NCBI GenBank assembly: GCA_036927565.1
Contig: JAYESD010000001.1
Span: 7,378,001-7,442,000 of the forward strand
Reading direction: 5' to 3'
DNA from: Tuctoria greenei
Lineage: Eukaryota; Streptophyta; Magnoliopsida; Poales; Poaceae
Length of the DNA: 64,000 nucleotides
Shown: one piece after another, positions 21,336 through 32,030 of the stretch
Position numbering within the stretch: position 1 is the stretch's first letter
Layout of the letters: every line of letters begins with the position of its first letter
The notes under the pieces: generated by a model
The model's input: only the letters and a program-made list of their open reading frames with translations
Database searches by the model: none
Told to the model about the DNA's origin: nothing
Position numbers and translations under genes: made by a program

Positions 21336-21599
21336 TCAACCTAGACGTGTGAACACTAAGTTCATATTGTTTCTAAACTGCATGAACGCAGGACCTGCTA
21401 ATGGTTTGGTAAAAGCATCTGCAAGTTGGTCTTTTGTGGAGATTGGCCGAATATCCAGTTGATGACAAGCAATTCTCTCTCGAACAAAGTGGTAATCAAC
21501 CTCAATGGGTTTGGAACGCCGATAAAAAATAGGATTGGCCGACAAATATGTATCTCCAAGATTGTCGAACCACAGTGAAAGTGGTTGGACCTGTGATAT
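21336..21599 (-). pseudogene. Element A RNase H C-terminal fragment
   Basis: Minus strand: LWFDNLGDTYLSANP, KPIEVDYHFVRE, STKDQLADAFTKPL, the typical end of a Ty1-copia polyprotein (host tRNA-primed reverse transcription machinery). It continues in phase from the segment right of element B: ...LLWELG at 33673 onward, then ISQVQPLS here. Confidence 0.85.
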
Positions 21600-23212
21600 T
21601 GAAAGTTGCCTAGAGGGGGGTGAATAGACTAATCGACCTGAAATCGACTTAATAAAACGAGATTAATACTCATAGGGCGGACTAGTCCGATCCACCTACA
21701 GGGAAAAGCCTAAAAAGGGTTTCTAACATGTTTTAGTCCAACTCTTGTGATGCAAAGTTTGTTAGAATAACTTAGTGAGCCTTAACAAATTATATGGCAA
21801 GTATGAAGCTAAGGATCACAATAAAGCAAAGGTGATGAGCAAAACCGGTAAAGCTAACCCTAGAAGCAATATGTGATGAATGAAAGCTAAGAACACAAGT
21901 GACACGAGGATTTTATCCCGAGGTTCGATTCCACACAAGGAATCTACGTCCCTGTTGAGGAGTCCACAAAGGACCGGGTTCAACAACCCTTCCCTCACCA
22001 AGTTTACCGCACGGGCCTAACTTGGTTCTCCACTATCACAAAGAATGAATACAAGATTCGTTGGGGCTTCTCACAATCTGAGGCTCCCACCACAATTACA
22101 ATCACGAATCACAAAGATTGACTCAAGCCACAAATCACAAAGATTCACAAAGTGCAAGAGATCAAACTGAGAGTCAAAGAGCGGTGTTCTTCCTCTTCTT
22201 CATCTCACTAAACTCTAATCCACACAAGAATTAGTTTTAGAGGGAATGTAGGCAAGAAGGAGGCTTTTGGAGACTCAAGGTTGCTGTGGCGGCGCTAGGG
22301 TTTCAATTTGCTCAAAGGTTGGTTCAAATGAACCCAGGGGTCCTCTATTTATAGAGGTTTCAAGCCCATACTGCTGACTTCAGCAGATGAGCGGACTAGT
22401 GCGGCCTAGGGGACCACTGACGTCCCTGACAACTGTCGCACTGCGCGGCAATCATCACACTACCCGCCAAACTTAAAATTCAAACGGTCACTTCAACAAC
22501 GGACTAGTCCGACCCTCACCGGACTAGTCCGATCTCACATAGAACCTTTTGTTCCGTGTGAAAACGGACTAGTCTGAAGACCACGGACTAGTCCAGCCCC
22601 AAGGACGGACTAGTCCGGCCTTCCCAGACTTAGTCTCTGAATCACCGACTCCTCTCAAACCCGGACTAGTCCGGCCCCCAGGGCGGACTAGTCCGATCTC
22701 AGTCAGAACCTCTTGGTCTGGACTAAAATGGACAAGTTCGTGGTTTTGGGACTTAGTCCCCAAAACCCACTTCACGACTACTCGGACTAGTCTGTCCCAC
22801 TACGGACTAGTCCGAACTCAGTCAGACCCTTCTGGTCCGGCTGAAAATGGACTTGGCCGGCAAGGGGCGGACTAGTCCGGCCACCTGCACGGACTAGTCC
22901 GGCCCTACTGCCAGACTTATGCCAACTCTTTTCTCTCAATAGGTTTGACCTCTAAACCGCCTTGAGCTCCCAACTTGATCTCAATGCACTTTACACACAC
23001 ATCCTCACACATATTTGGCTAGTCTAAACTCGACACACTAGAAACCCTAGTTTCTACTTTTCGAGTTGACGTCGCCGTTTTCATCTTTTTCCTTTTTGAG
23101 GGATTGTGCTTCCACTTAGTCCACACCTGTGCTTAAGATCACTGAGCTCATTAGTCACTTAATTGTCGTCATCAATCATCCAAAACCTATGGGGATCCTA
23201 GATGCACTTTCA
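21600..23212 (-). repeat. Element B 3' LTR
   Basis: On the minus strand it starts TGAAAGTGCATC and ends GGCAACTTTCA. The TATA box CTATAAATAG is at 22344-22353. Upstream of it in the sense direction (22391-22904) is an array of about ten CGGACTAGTCCG-type palindromes. Relative to the 5' LTR it lacks about 20 bp inside the palindrome array, as expected from slippage between repeats. Confidence 0.9.
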
Positions 23213-23230
23213 ATCTCCCTCTTTTTGGTG
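23213..23230 (-). other. Element B polypurine tract
   Basis: Sense strand AAAAAGAGGGAGAT directly adjoins the 3' LTR. Polypurine tracts prime plus-strand DNA synthesis. Confidence 0.8.
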
Positions 23231-23672
23231 ATTGATGACAACACATTAAGTCTTCATATAAGAGAGTATAAATTTGTGGTTTTCATAACGTGCTGGTGTA
23301 TGAGTGACTCCCCCTCAATGAATGCATTATGAAAGAGAGATTGAGGAAGTCCTTCATACATACACACGTTATGGTGGGGTGCCTACGTGTTGTGCTCAAC
23401 AATTTGTGACAAGACATGATAAGCATGAATATGATCAAAAGAGAGACATTCAAAGACATTCAAAGCATCATATTGACATTGAACATTCAAAGCATAGTCT
23501 TGCACAAATGTAAACATCCGACATGACATAAATATTACAATAAGGAGTGCAACATGTCCAAGGATCCAAAATAAAGAGCTACACTCGACTCTCCACACCT
23601 AGATACCCTTGCCCAACCTGTCTAACTCTCCCCCATCTAACTCTAACTTTCTCCCCCCCAACCGACTCCCAG

Positions 23673-25545
23673 CTAACTCTCCCCCTTTGGCATCAAGACA
23701 CCAAAAAGGGAAAAGAAGAAGGGAAACACGACCTCGTAAGCCTCGTCGTCTTCCTCGTCATCGTCGTCGTCGCGAGAGTCGCTCTCCGTGGCCTCCGGGT
23801 CCTCATGATCCTCATCGTCATCGTCGTCATCGGAGGCACGAGCCGAAGGAGCTGCCCGAGAAGAGCTCCCATCCTCTTGAAGCTGTGCGAGCTCATCGGG
23901 GGTGAAGTCGGGGAAAGGAGTGATCTCCCCGTCGCTCACCTCGGGAGAGGACATAGGAACCTCTAGCTTGTCACACACCGCCTTGAGGTACTTCTCTTGG
24001 CGCTTGTGTGCCCTCTGGTTCCTAATCTCCTACTTCCGGCAGGAAGTGAAGATCGCCTTGAATCACTTGAAGAAAGCGTTCATCGACTGAGGCGGAGGCG
24101 GGGAAGGAGGCGCCACGGGGCGAGATGGAGGCTCTGCGTTCTTCCGGCGTGGGGGAGCCGACGCATTCGGGGGCTGCTGAGGACGAAGCGGGCGATGCGA
24201 CACGTCTTTGAAAGGACAAGCCCGACACCTTCTCTATGAGGCACATGATGTAGGGGGCATACTCGCAAGCACGGTTGGGGGTATGCGAGATGTTGAAGAT
24301 ATCGTCGAAGATGTAATCGACGAGGTTGAACTTCTCCTCCCCATCAACAAGAAGTAGCAAGTGCCTCAAGTTTCCTTGAATCACCCCAGCATCACCATCC
24401 TTTGGTGCTATTGTCCTTCTGAGGATCCTGTTCATGATGTTGTAGAAGGGATTGATGTTGCGAGCATGTCCGACATTATATTGGACATGACTGGGGTACA
24501 TGTATGCTAGCTCATCTCGGTCAACGGCCTTGAGGTTAGAGATAATGATCTCATGGTCCAAATGTGCCTCAAGCCCTAGAATTTTGGCAAATTCTGCGAA
24601 AGTGACTGAGTATTGATCGCCATGTGTCATCCATATGATACTCCTGTCACCTGAGGTGGTGAAGTAGATAGTGGAGTAAAACTGCAGGATCACTTCGACG
24701 TTCCAGTCATACTTGAACCCCATGATCTCCTTGAGTTCATGGCGCTCAACAGCTTCAATGACGCTGTCAAATGCAGAATGTTGCTTCTTGGCCATGTACT
24801 CCCAGTCTACCCACTGTGCTTCGATCACAGGCTTCTTCATGCTTTGGTAGACAAGACGGTAATAGTCGCAATGAAAGTCACATCAAAATCGAGGGTCGGC
24901 GATGCTCCTCTCATACTTGTAGACCTTGTCCGTTCGGAGCCTTCGAGCTTTCTCCGCTCCCTTCCCTTGGAAAACATTTGCAGCCAAGTCACACTGCCTG
25001 TTGGGATTCCTTTCGGGAGTGTGCACTTCCAAGGGGCCAATTGATTTGGCTTTTCCTTTTCCTCCAATAGCAATGCCCTTGGCCTTCGCAGCCGAGGCCT
25101 TCACCGAGGGCTTCCTTTTCTTTGGCTCAGCAGGAGCCGGGGCCTTGCCCTTCTTTGGATCTCTCTCGATCCGGTGTTCAACAATCTCTTCTTGGGCTGG
25201 CTGCTTGCCTTTGTCTTTCTCTCCAATTGATACAAGTCTCTTCCTCTTGGAGACTTAAGCAGCATCGGCCTTAGAGTTGTGAGCTTCACGCTCCTCTCGC
25301 TTCTTCTTTCGAAGTTCATTTCGGGACTCCTCAATGGCCCGAGCCATTGCTTCATCTTCGTCGTAGGCCAAAGTTGCGGCCCGAGCAGCTTGTTACTTCT
25401 TGGCTGTTTTTGCCTTCTCATGCTGCTCGAGATACTTCTCGGCAGCCTCAACTTCGGCTCTTGCTTGTTCTTCGACAAGACGAAGTTGCTCCGCCTCCCA
25501 CTCGGGGTCAGTGGGGGGAGAAGCGGAACGGCGAGGAGCGGCCAT
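23673..25545 (-). pseudogene. Element B ORF3 (unknown function, plant transposon-protein-like)
   Basis: Downstream of pol, as in other SIRE/Maximus elements. The minus-strand ATG at 25545 (MAAPRRSASPPTDPEW) opens a frame with an acidic/basic coiled-coil N-terminal third, a Lys-rich patch (PKKGKAPAPAEPKKRKP), then a globular domain: WNVEVILQFYSTIYF, RSIIWMTHG, FAKILGL, NRILRRTIAPKDGD, FNLVDYIF. In-frame stops at 25393-25395 (TAA), 25255-25257 (TAA) and 24883-24885 (TGA), and a frame change near 24000-24060, break it; an Asp-rich tail follows. ORF3 of element F shares the globular domain. Envelope-like roles have been suggested for third genes in this lineage, but no signal peptide or membrane segment is visible. 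Confidence 0.7.
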
Positions 25546-25550
25546 TTTAG

Positions 25551-26240
25551 CTGAAAAGAATAGAGTCCATAAGATAGAAGGTCAAGGAGTTGGAATAATG
25601 TGAAAGAAATCACGAAAAACAGCCAAAGTGTGAGTTTGACCTGTGCAGACCGGACTTGTCCGCTCCAGGGGCGGACTAGTCAGCTAGGCGGACTAGTCCG
25701 CCTGGCACCGGACTAGTACGGTTTGCACAGGCTAAACCCTAACTCTAATGGTTTTTCGAGAAATTTTAGAATCAAGTCGCAATACTCCTAGGCTATGATC
25801 ACAAGGTCACTAGAAACAACTTTAATGAAGAGGCATCTATCAAAAACTCAATGAATCAAGAATGAGGCAAGTTTTTGAAAAATGAGGAATACCTCTTCAA
25901 ATCTTGAGAAAGCGACGGAATCGGGGATCGATCGCATCGCGAGTGATCGGGGAAAGTCTCCCACACCTTCGGGGCTTCCAATGCACGGATTGGAAACAAC
26001 TTTTGGTGGTTGGAATCGAAAAACGTCGAAAGGGGGCGGTTTCGCGCGCGTGGGAGAGAGAGAAAGCTAGAAGAGGAAGTGGAGGGGTCGGCCGCTTCCC
26101 GGGGGGTTTAAGTCCCCAGGGGTTGGACTAGTCTGGTACAAGGGCCGGACTAGTCCGGTCAGCGGACCAAACCCGGACCAGTCTGGATCCGGACTTGTCC
26201 GGCCAGAGGGCGGACTAGTCCGGTCCAGGGAGGTTGAAAA
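25551..26240 (-). promoter_or_regulatory. Element B internal promoter-like module upstream of ORF3
   Basis: Read on the minus strand: an array of the LTR-type palindrome (CGGACTAGTCCG variants at about 26121-26235), a CTTAAA TATA-like word (26107-26112), a CT-rich leader, a possible donor GAAGAG|GTATTCC (25893/25892), more palindromes at about 25650-25735, and a strong acceptor TTCTTTTCAG|CTAAA just before the ORF3 ATG. This would give a 342-bp leader intron (25551-25892). Promoter activity is inferred from this arrangement only. Confidence 0.5.
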
Positions 26241-26466
26241 CATATATATTTGAATTTTAGCCACTAGAGATGATCCTTTTGGACATATTGCCGCAACAAA
26301 ACTTTATGAATATGGTCAGTAAGCAATCAACATTCAAACTATGACCATAACTCACAAAGTCACTAGTTTTTCAAGTATTTTGAAGAAAATTGAGATAGAG
26401 ATTAATTTTTCAACCACATGCATTGTTTTGAATAAGGCAAAAAATAGACATTCAGATGTGCATGTT

Positions 26467-29166
26467 TCAAGCCACATTTCGAGAATCTAAGATATTGAGC
26501 TCACTCCTAAGCTCACAAAATTGCTTCTCATCTAGGGGCTTGGTGAATATGTCGGCTAGTTGGTTCTCGGTTCTCACATGGGAAATCACTATACCCCCCT
26601 TTAAGGAATGATCTCTCAAGAAGTGGTGTCTAATGTCTATATATTTGGTCCTTGAATGCTCAACTGGATTATGGGCTATTTTGATGGCGCTCTCATTGTC
26701 ACATAGGAGAGGAATATGGCGCAAGTTTATACCATAATCTCTTAGAGTTTGTCTCATCCAAAGAAGTTGTGCACAACAACTTCCGGCTGCGACATACTCC
26801 GCTTCGGCTGTGGAGAGAGCAATGAAATTTTGTTTCTTAGAGGACCAAGACACTAATGATCTACCCAAAAATTGGCATGTCCCGGATGTGCTCTTTCTAT
26901 CAACTTTGCACCCCGCATAATCCGCATCAGAATAACCAATGAGGTTAAACTTGGATCCTTTGGGGTACCAAGGTCCTAGGCTAGGTGTGTGAACTAGATA
27001 TTTAAGAATTCTCTTCACGGCGGTCAAATAACACACCTTAGGTGCAGCTTGAAACCGTGCACACATACACACACTAAGCATAATGTCTGGTCTAGATGCA
27101 CAAAGATATAATAGAGAACCAATCATGGAACGATATACCTTTTGGTCCACACTTGGACCGTCTTCGTTTAGGTCTAAGTGTCCATTTGTTGCCATAGGAG
27201 TCTTGATGGGTTTGGCCTTTTCCATGTCAAACTTCTTTAATATGTCTTGAGTGTACTTTGTTTGACTTATGAACGTGCCTTCTTTGAGTTGCTTGACTTG
27301 GAAATCTAAAAAGAACTTCAACTCCCCCATCATGGGCATCTCAAATCTTTCTGTCATAATCTTAGAAAACTCATCACAAAACACTTTGTTAGTAGAACCA
27401 AATATAATGTCATCGACATATATTTGGCACACAAAAAGATCATCATTAAAGTGCTTTGTAAAGAGAGTGTAATCAGCTTTTCCTATCTTAAAACCATTTT
27501 GAATTAGAAAGTCTCTAAGACACTCATACCAAGCTCTAGGAGCTTGTTTGAGGCCATAGAGAGCCTTACGCAATTTGAAGACATGGTTTGGGAATTCTTG
27601 GTCTTCGAAGCCAGGTGGCTGCTCCACATAGACTTCCTCCTTGATTGGGCCATTTAGGAACGCACTCTTGACGTCCATTTGGTAGAGCTTAAAATCATGG
27701 TGAGTAGCAAAGGCAAGTAATATACGAATTGACTCCAGCCTAGCTACGGGAGCAAAGGTTTCATCAAAATCCAAACCTTTGACTTGTGAGTACCCCTTGG
27801 CCACAAGTCGTGCCTTGTTCCTTGTCACAACACCATGTTCATATTGCTTGTTGCGGAACACCCACTTGGTGCCCACAACATTTGCTTGTGGACGTTTGAC
27901 AAGCTCCCAAACTTTGTTCCTCTCAAAGTTGTTAAGTTCCTCTTGCATGGCCACCACCCAATTCGGGTCTCTCAAGGCATCTTCAACCTTATGGGGCTCC
28001 AAAGAAGAGACAAAAGAGTAATGTTCACAAAAATTTGCAACACGAGAACGAGTGATTACCCCTTTGGTGATATCTCCTAGTATGTTGTCAACGGGGTGAT
28101 CCCGTTGAACGCTATGATGCACACGAGGATGTGGAGGTTGAGCTCTTGAGTCATCATCATCATCTTCTTCTTCTTGATCTCCCCCTTGATGAATGCCCCC
28201 CCCCTGACTTTCGTCTTCTTGATCATTTTGAGGTGCCACTTGTTCATTTTCAACTTGATCGTGTGGGGAGTGGCTTGCATCATCTTGTTGTTGGTCACTT
28301 GAGCATTGAGGTTGTTCTTGTGGTCGAACATCTCCAAGTGCCATCCTCCTGAGTGCTTCTTGTGGGGAGTCTTCTTGGTATAACACACTTTGATCAACTT
28401 GCTCCACTTGGGAGCCATTAGTTTCATCAAACACCACGTCGCGTGCTATTTCAACAATACCGGAGGTTTTGTTGAAGACACGGTAGGCGTGGGTGTTTGA
28501 GTCATAACCAGGCAGGAAACCTTCATCGGACTTAGAAGCAAACTTTGAAGTCCTAGGCTTCTTGTTGAGAATATAACACTTGCTCCCAAAAACACGAAAG
28601 TAAGAGACATTGAGTTTCTTACCAACTAGAAGCTTATAGGGAGTCTTCTTGAGAAGACGGTGGAGGTACAATCGGTTGACGGCGTGGCAAGCGGTGTTAA
28701 CCGCCTCCACCCAAAACCGATCCGATGTCTTGTACTCATCAAGCATTGTCCTTGACATCTCGATGAGTGTCCTATTCTTCCGTTCCGCCACCCCATTTTG
28801 TTGAGGGGAGTATGGAGCTGAAAATTCATGCTTGATGCCCTCCTCATCCAAGAATTCTTCCACTTGAGTGTTCTTGAATTCGGTGCCATTGTCACTTCTT
28901 ATAGCTTTGATTCTTGAGGCGAACTCATTTTGAGCTCTCCTCAAGAACCTCTTGAGGACACTGTGAGTTTCACCCTTATCATGCAAGAAGAACACCAAAG
29001 TGAAACGAGAAAAATCATCAACAATAACAAGACTATATTTGTTACCGCCAATGCTAATGTAGGTTATTGGGCCGAAAAGATCCATATGTAGCAGCTCCAA
29101 CGGTCTTGTTGTTGTCATGAGTTCTTTGAGGGGTGTTGAGCTCCCACTTGCTTCCCGGCTTGGCAA
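26467..29166 (-). CDS. pol: Element B pol: integrase, reverse transcriptase, RNase H
   Basis: An open frame of 899 codons on the minus strand. Order: integrase core (LLHMDLFGP, VDDFSRF, IRSDNGTEFKN, then the PQQNGVAERKN region with the catalytic Glu), variable acidic linker, reverse transcriptase (KARLVAKGYSQ, MDVKSAFLNG, YGLKQAPRAWYE, IYVDDIIFGS), RNase H (YSDADYAGCKVDRKSTSG, ALSTAEAEYVAA) and the C-terminal LADIFTKPLD. The usual FFLGFQ reads FFLDFQ here. The frame is linked to the protease region by a frameshift near 29180, so the polyprotein is not continuous. The start given is simply the first ATG of the open segment. Confidence 0.9.
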   Translation of the reverse strand: MPSREASGSSTPLKELMTTTRPLELLHMDLFGPITYISIGGNKYSLVIVDDFSRFTLVFFLHDKGETHSVLKRFLRRAQNEFASRIKAIRSDNGTEFKNTQVEEFLDEEGIKHEFSAPYSPQQNGVAERKNRTLIEMSRTMLDEYKTSDRFWVEAVNTACHAVNRLYLHRLLKKTPYKLLVGKKLNVSYFRVFGSKCYILNKKPRTSKFASKSDEGFLPGYDSNTHAYRVFNKTSGIVEIARDVVFDETNGSQVEQVDQSVLYQEDSPQEALRRMALGDVRPQEQPQCSSDQQQDDASHSPHDQVENEQVAPQNDQEDESQGGGIHQGGDQEEEDDDDDSRAQPPHPRVHHSVQRDHPVDNILGDITKGVITRSRVANFCEHYSFVSSLEPHKVEDALRDPNWVVAMQEELNNFERNKVWELVKRPQANVVGTKWVFRNKQYEHGVVTRNKARLVAKGYSQVKGLDFDETFAPVARLESIRILLAFATHHDFKLYQMDVKSAFLNGPIKEEVYVEQPPGFEDQEFPNHVFKLRKALYGLKQAPRAWYECLRDFLIQNGFKIGKADYTLFTKHFNDDLFVCQIYVDDIIFGSTNKVFCDEFSKIMTERFEMPMMGELKFFLDFQVKQLKEGTFISQTKYTQDILKKFDMEKAKPIKTPMATNGHLDLNEDGPSVDQKVYRSMIGSLLYLCASRPDIMLSVCMCARFQAAPKVCYLTAVKRILKYLVHTPSLGPWYPKGSKFNLIGYSDADYAGCKVDRKSTSGTCQFLGRSLVSWSSKKQNFIALSTAEAEYVAAGSCCAQLLWMRQTLRDYGINLRHIPLLCDNESAIKIAHNPVEHSRTKYIDIRHHFLRDHSLKGGIVISHVRTENQLADIFTKPLDEKQFCELRSELNILDSRNVA

Positions 29167-30180
29167 GCACTACATGACCTATCCTTTTCAAAGACAACAT
29201 TCTTCAAACCATGAATGTGCTCGCCCTTAAGAAGCTTTTATAAATTCCTCATCCCAACATGGGCTAGCCGTCTATGCCAAAGCCATCCCATGTTGGTTTT
29301 CGCCATTAAGCATGTGTCAAGTTGAGCTTTATCCGAGGCAAAGTCCGCAAGATAAAGCTTTCCCTTGAGCACACCCTTAAAAGCGATTGAGTTATCACTT
29401 CTTCTAAGGACGCTCACACCCTCATTAGTGAAAACATAATTATAACCCTTGTCACATAGTTGTGATATGGACAAAAGGTTATAGTCAAGAGAATCAATAT
29501 GTAAAACACTAGAAAGAGTATGTTGGGGAGAAATGACAATTTTACCGGAGCCAAGGATTTTCCCTCGGCTATTGTCCCCAAAGAGGATTCCTTCATTTGG
29601 ATCATCATGTTCCTCATACTCCTCGAACATCTTCCTCTCTCCGGTCATGTGGTTTGTGCACCCACTATCGAGCACCCATTTGGATCCACCGGAGGAGTAT
29701 GCCTACAAAACAAGATTATGCCTTCCTTTTAGGTACCCAAATGGAGTTGGGTCCTTTGACATTAGTAGTGAGGCATTTGGGCACCCACACGCAAAGCTTG
29801 GGGCTCTTGCGAAGTGGCCCAACATATCTAGCATATACTTTGCCATACTTGTTCCTCATCAACACATATGATGCATCAAAATCGTGAAATAGAGTATGCA
29901 GTTCAGATTTAGGCATGTAAGTGGTAGTCTAAGTATTCTTCTCAATTTTAGTTGTAGATGAGCTTCCTTTGACAAAGATAATCAAGTCTTTGCCATACAG
30001 TGAGGTTTTGGCATTTTGCTTTCCACCTCTAGTATAACCAAGACCATCCTTGACATTGAGAGGTCTTGTGTTGGTGTATGCACTTCGTGCATACGCCACC
30101 TTCTCTTTGTCAAAGATGCCACCCTTAGGTGCTTGCTTGCCTTGAGTCAACTTAATCTCATCCTTTAATTTAAGAATCAA
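29167..30180 (-). pseudogene. Element B gag end, protease and GAG-pre-integrase, frame-disrupted
   Basis: Segments in order on the minus strand: LKDEIKLTQGKQAPKGG, SELHTLFHDF, KCLTTNVKGP, then WVLDSGCTNHMTGE (aspartic protease active site, D-S-G) and the GAG-pre-integrase MGWLWHRRLAHVGM. They lie in at least two frames with stops near 29929, 29716 and 29238, so no single protein results. Confidence 0.8.
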
Positions 30181-30181
30181 G

Positions 30182-31969
30182 TTAGAACATTTGCAAGTTG
30201 ACTTTTGAGGAGGATGAGCTTTTGGAGGAAGAGGCTACATTAGTCTTAAGGGAATCAACTTGGGTCTCAAGGATCTTGTTAACTTTTGCCAAGTTGCCAA
30301 GTTCGTCCTTGAGCTCAATGGTTGTCTCCTCAAGACTTGAGCATGTTTTCTTGCTTAGAGCAAGTTCATGCTCTAATGCCTTGCTCTTCTCTCTCTGAAG
30401 CTCAAGGAGCTCAATGAGCTCTTTACATCTTTCCTTTTCTTGGATAAGCAAGTCCTCTTGCCTATCTATGAGCTCCTCCTTCTCAAAAATTTCATCCGAA
30501 AGCAATTTCATTCTTCGCAATGTGCTCTTACTTATATCCTTAAACATATGTTCATTTTCGCTAGCACTATCAAAATCATCATGAGAGGATATGGAAGATG
30601 ATGAGTTAGAGTTAACCTTTCTCCTTCCTTGTTTTGCCATGAGGCAAGTTGGCTCGTGGTCGTAGAGATTTGGGAAGAACTTGCTTTCCTTGGAGCTCCT
30701 CTCGATGGCTATGGTTGCCATCTTCTCTTCATCTTCGGACGAGGAGGACTCATCGTTAGAGTCCCACTCCTTGCCTAAGTGAGCATGGCCGGAGGGCCTC
30801 TTCTTCTTGTTGAACTTCTTCTCTTGTGGCTTGCCCTCCTTCTTCTTCTTGCCATCTTCATGTGGGCAAACCACAATGAAGTGCCCGTACCCGCCACAAT
30901 TGTAGCAAGCCCTCTTGGTTTTGGGCCTTGCCTTTTCCTTGCCTTTACTCTCATGCTTGTATCCTCCTTTTATTCTTCTCATCATCCTCTTGAAGTTGTT
31001 GATGAAGAAGGCCTCTTGCTCATCGGTGTCAAGGCTCTCCTCATCATCTTTGTCTTGCTCTTTTGAGGAGGTTGTTGCTTTGAGTGCAACATTCTTCATC
31101 TTCGAGGCGGTGAACCTTTGGAGGTAATTGTAGAAGAGCGCCTCCTTCTCCATGATCTCATTGTTGATGATCCTTCCAAGGACCTCCTCCGGTGTCATTT
31201 TGGCAAACCCCGGACTTTCTCGAATCATGGAGCAAAGAGAGACGTTTCTAGGCATGAATGCCCGAATCATCCTCTTCACCACCTCGTGGTCCGTCCACTT
31301 GGTGCAGCCATAAGATCTACTCTTGTTGATGAGTATCTTTAGGCAGTTGTACATCTCTTGGGGAGATTCACCATCCATAATGGCAAACCTTCCGAGCTCT
31401 CCTTCAATGAGCTCAATCTTTGCTTCTTTGACGACTCGATTGCCTTCATGAGCCGTCTTGAGAGTGTCCCAAATATCCTTGGCCACCTCAAGTCCATCCA
31501 CTCGGTTGAACTCATCTCTTGAGAGAGAAGAGATGATCACTCCGGCCGCTTGGGCATTGCGGTGAAGGAGCACGGCTTGCTCCGGAGTGATATCTTCTTC
31601 ATTCTTAGGTATGTGTACCCCGGTCAACACGATTTGCCACAGTGAGGGGTTGAGTGACACAAGATGGATCTTCATGTTGTGCTTCCACATCCTGTAGTCG
31701 GTTCCATCGAATTGAGGAGGCTTTCCCAAAGGGATGGAAATGTAGTGGTTGTTGGATACAAGGCGTTCATAGTTGTAGCCTTGTTGGTTGTAGTTGATTG
31801 TACCACTTGATGTGGAGGTTGAGGTGTCAACCTTGGGAATCTTCAACTTCTCTCGAAGTTTTTCCTTGAGCTGATGAATCTCTTCATCATCCGTTGAATT
31901 ATCTTGATAGAAGAGAATCTCTTCTGGAGTTGCTTGAACCTCACTGGTTGAGACTTCTTCGTACCCCAC
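30182..31969 (-). CDS. gag: Element B gag
   Basis: 595 codons open on the minus strand, starting about 45 nt after the primer binding site. Near residues 90-110 it has PPQFDGTDYRMWKHNMKIHL, then the UBN2-like gag core, a zinc knuckle CYNCGGYGHFIVVCP (C-X2-C-X4-H-X4-C), a Lys-rich and Ser/Asp-rich linker and a long coiled coil (SDEIFEKEELIDRQEDLLIQ onward). It forms the virus-like particle in this family. A frameshift near 30190-30210 cuts it off from a short conserved continuation. Confidence 0.88.
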   Translation of the reverse strand: MGYEEVSTSEVQATPEEILFYQDNSTDDEEIHQLKEKLREKLKIPKVDTSTSTSSGTINYNQQGYNYERLVSNNHYISIPLGKPPQFDGTDYRMWKHNMKIHLVSLNPSLWQIVLTGVHIPKNEEDITPEQAVLLHRNAQAAGVIISSLSRDEFNRVDGLEVAKDIWDTLKTAHEGNRVVKEAKIELIEGELGRFAIMDGESPQEMYNCLKILINKSRSYGCTKWTDHEVVKRMIRAFMPRNVSLCSMIRESPGFAKMTPEEVLGRIINNEIMEKEALFYNYLQRFTASKMKNVALKATTSSKEQDKDDEESLDTDEQEAFFINNFKRMMRRIKGGYKHESKGKEKARPKTKRACYNCGGYGHFIVVCPHEDGKKKKEGKPQEKKFNKKKRPSGHAHLGKEWDSNDESSSSEDEEKMATIAIERSSKESKFFPNLYDHEPTCLMAKQGRRKVNSNSSSSISSHDDFDSASENEHMFKDISKSTLRRMKLLSDEIFEKEELIDRQEDLLIQEKERCKELIELLELQREKSKALEHELALSKKTCSSLEETTIELKDELGNLAKVNKILETQVDSLKTNVASSSKSSSSSKVNLQMF

Positions 31970-32012
31970 TCCGGCTATCTTCTCTCCGAGTTGTTAGACT
32001 CTTTTGGGAGAG

Positions 32013-32030
32013 TCCTGCTCTGATACCAAT
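32013..32030 (-). other. Element B primer binding site
   Basis: Sense strand ATTGGTATCAGAGC adjoins the 5' LTR end. It is complementary to the 3' end of initiator methionine tRNA, the usual primer. It is not a tRNA gene. Confidence 0.85.

Noticed and set aside
23673..25545. Envelope gene in elements B and F
   Set aside because: ORF3 sits at the env position, but neither copy shows a signal peptide, fusion peptide or membrane segment; the Lys-rich clusters suit a nuclear protein better.
32013..32030. Possible tRNA gene from the TGGTATCAGAGC match (also at 49895-49911)
   Set aside because: Only the 3' tRNA complement is present, exactly next to an LTR; these are primer binding sites.
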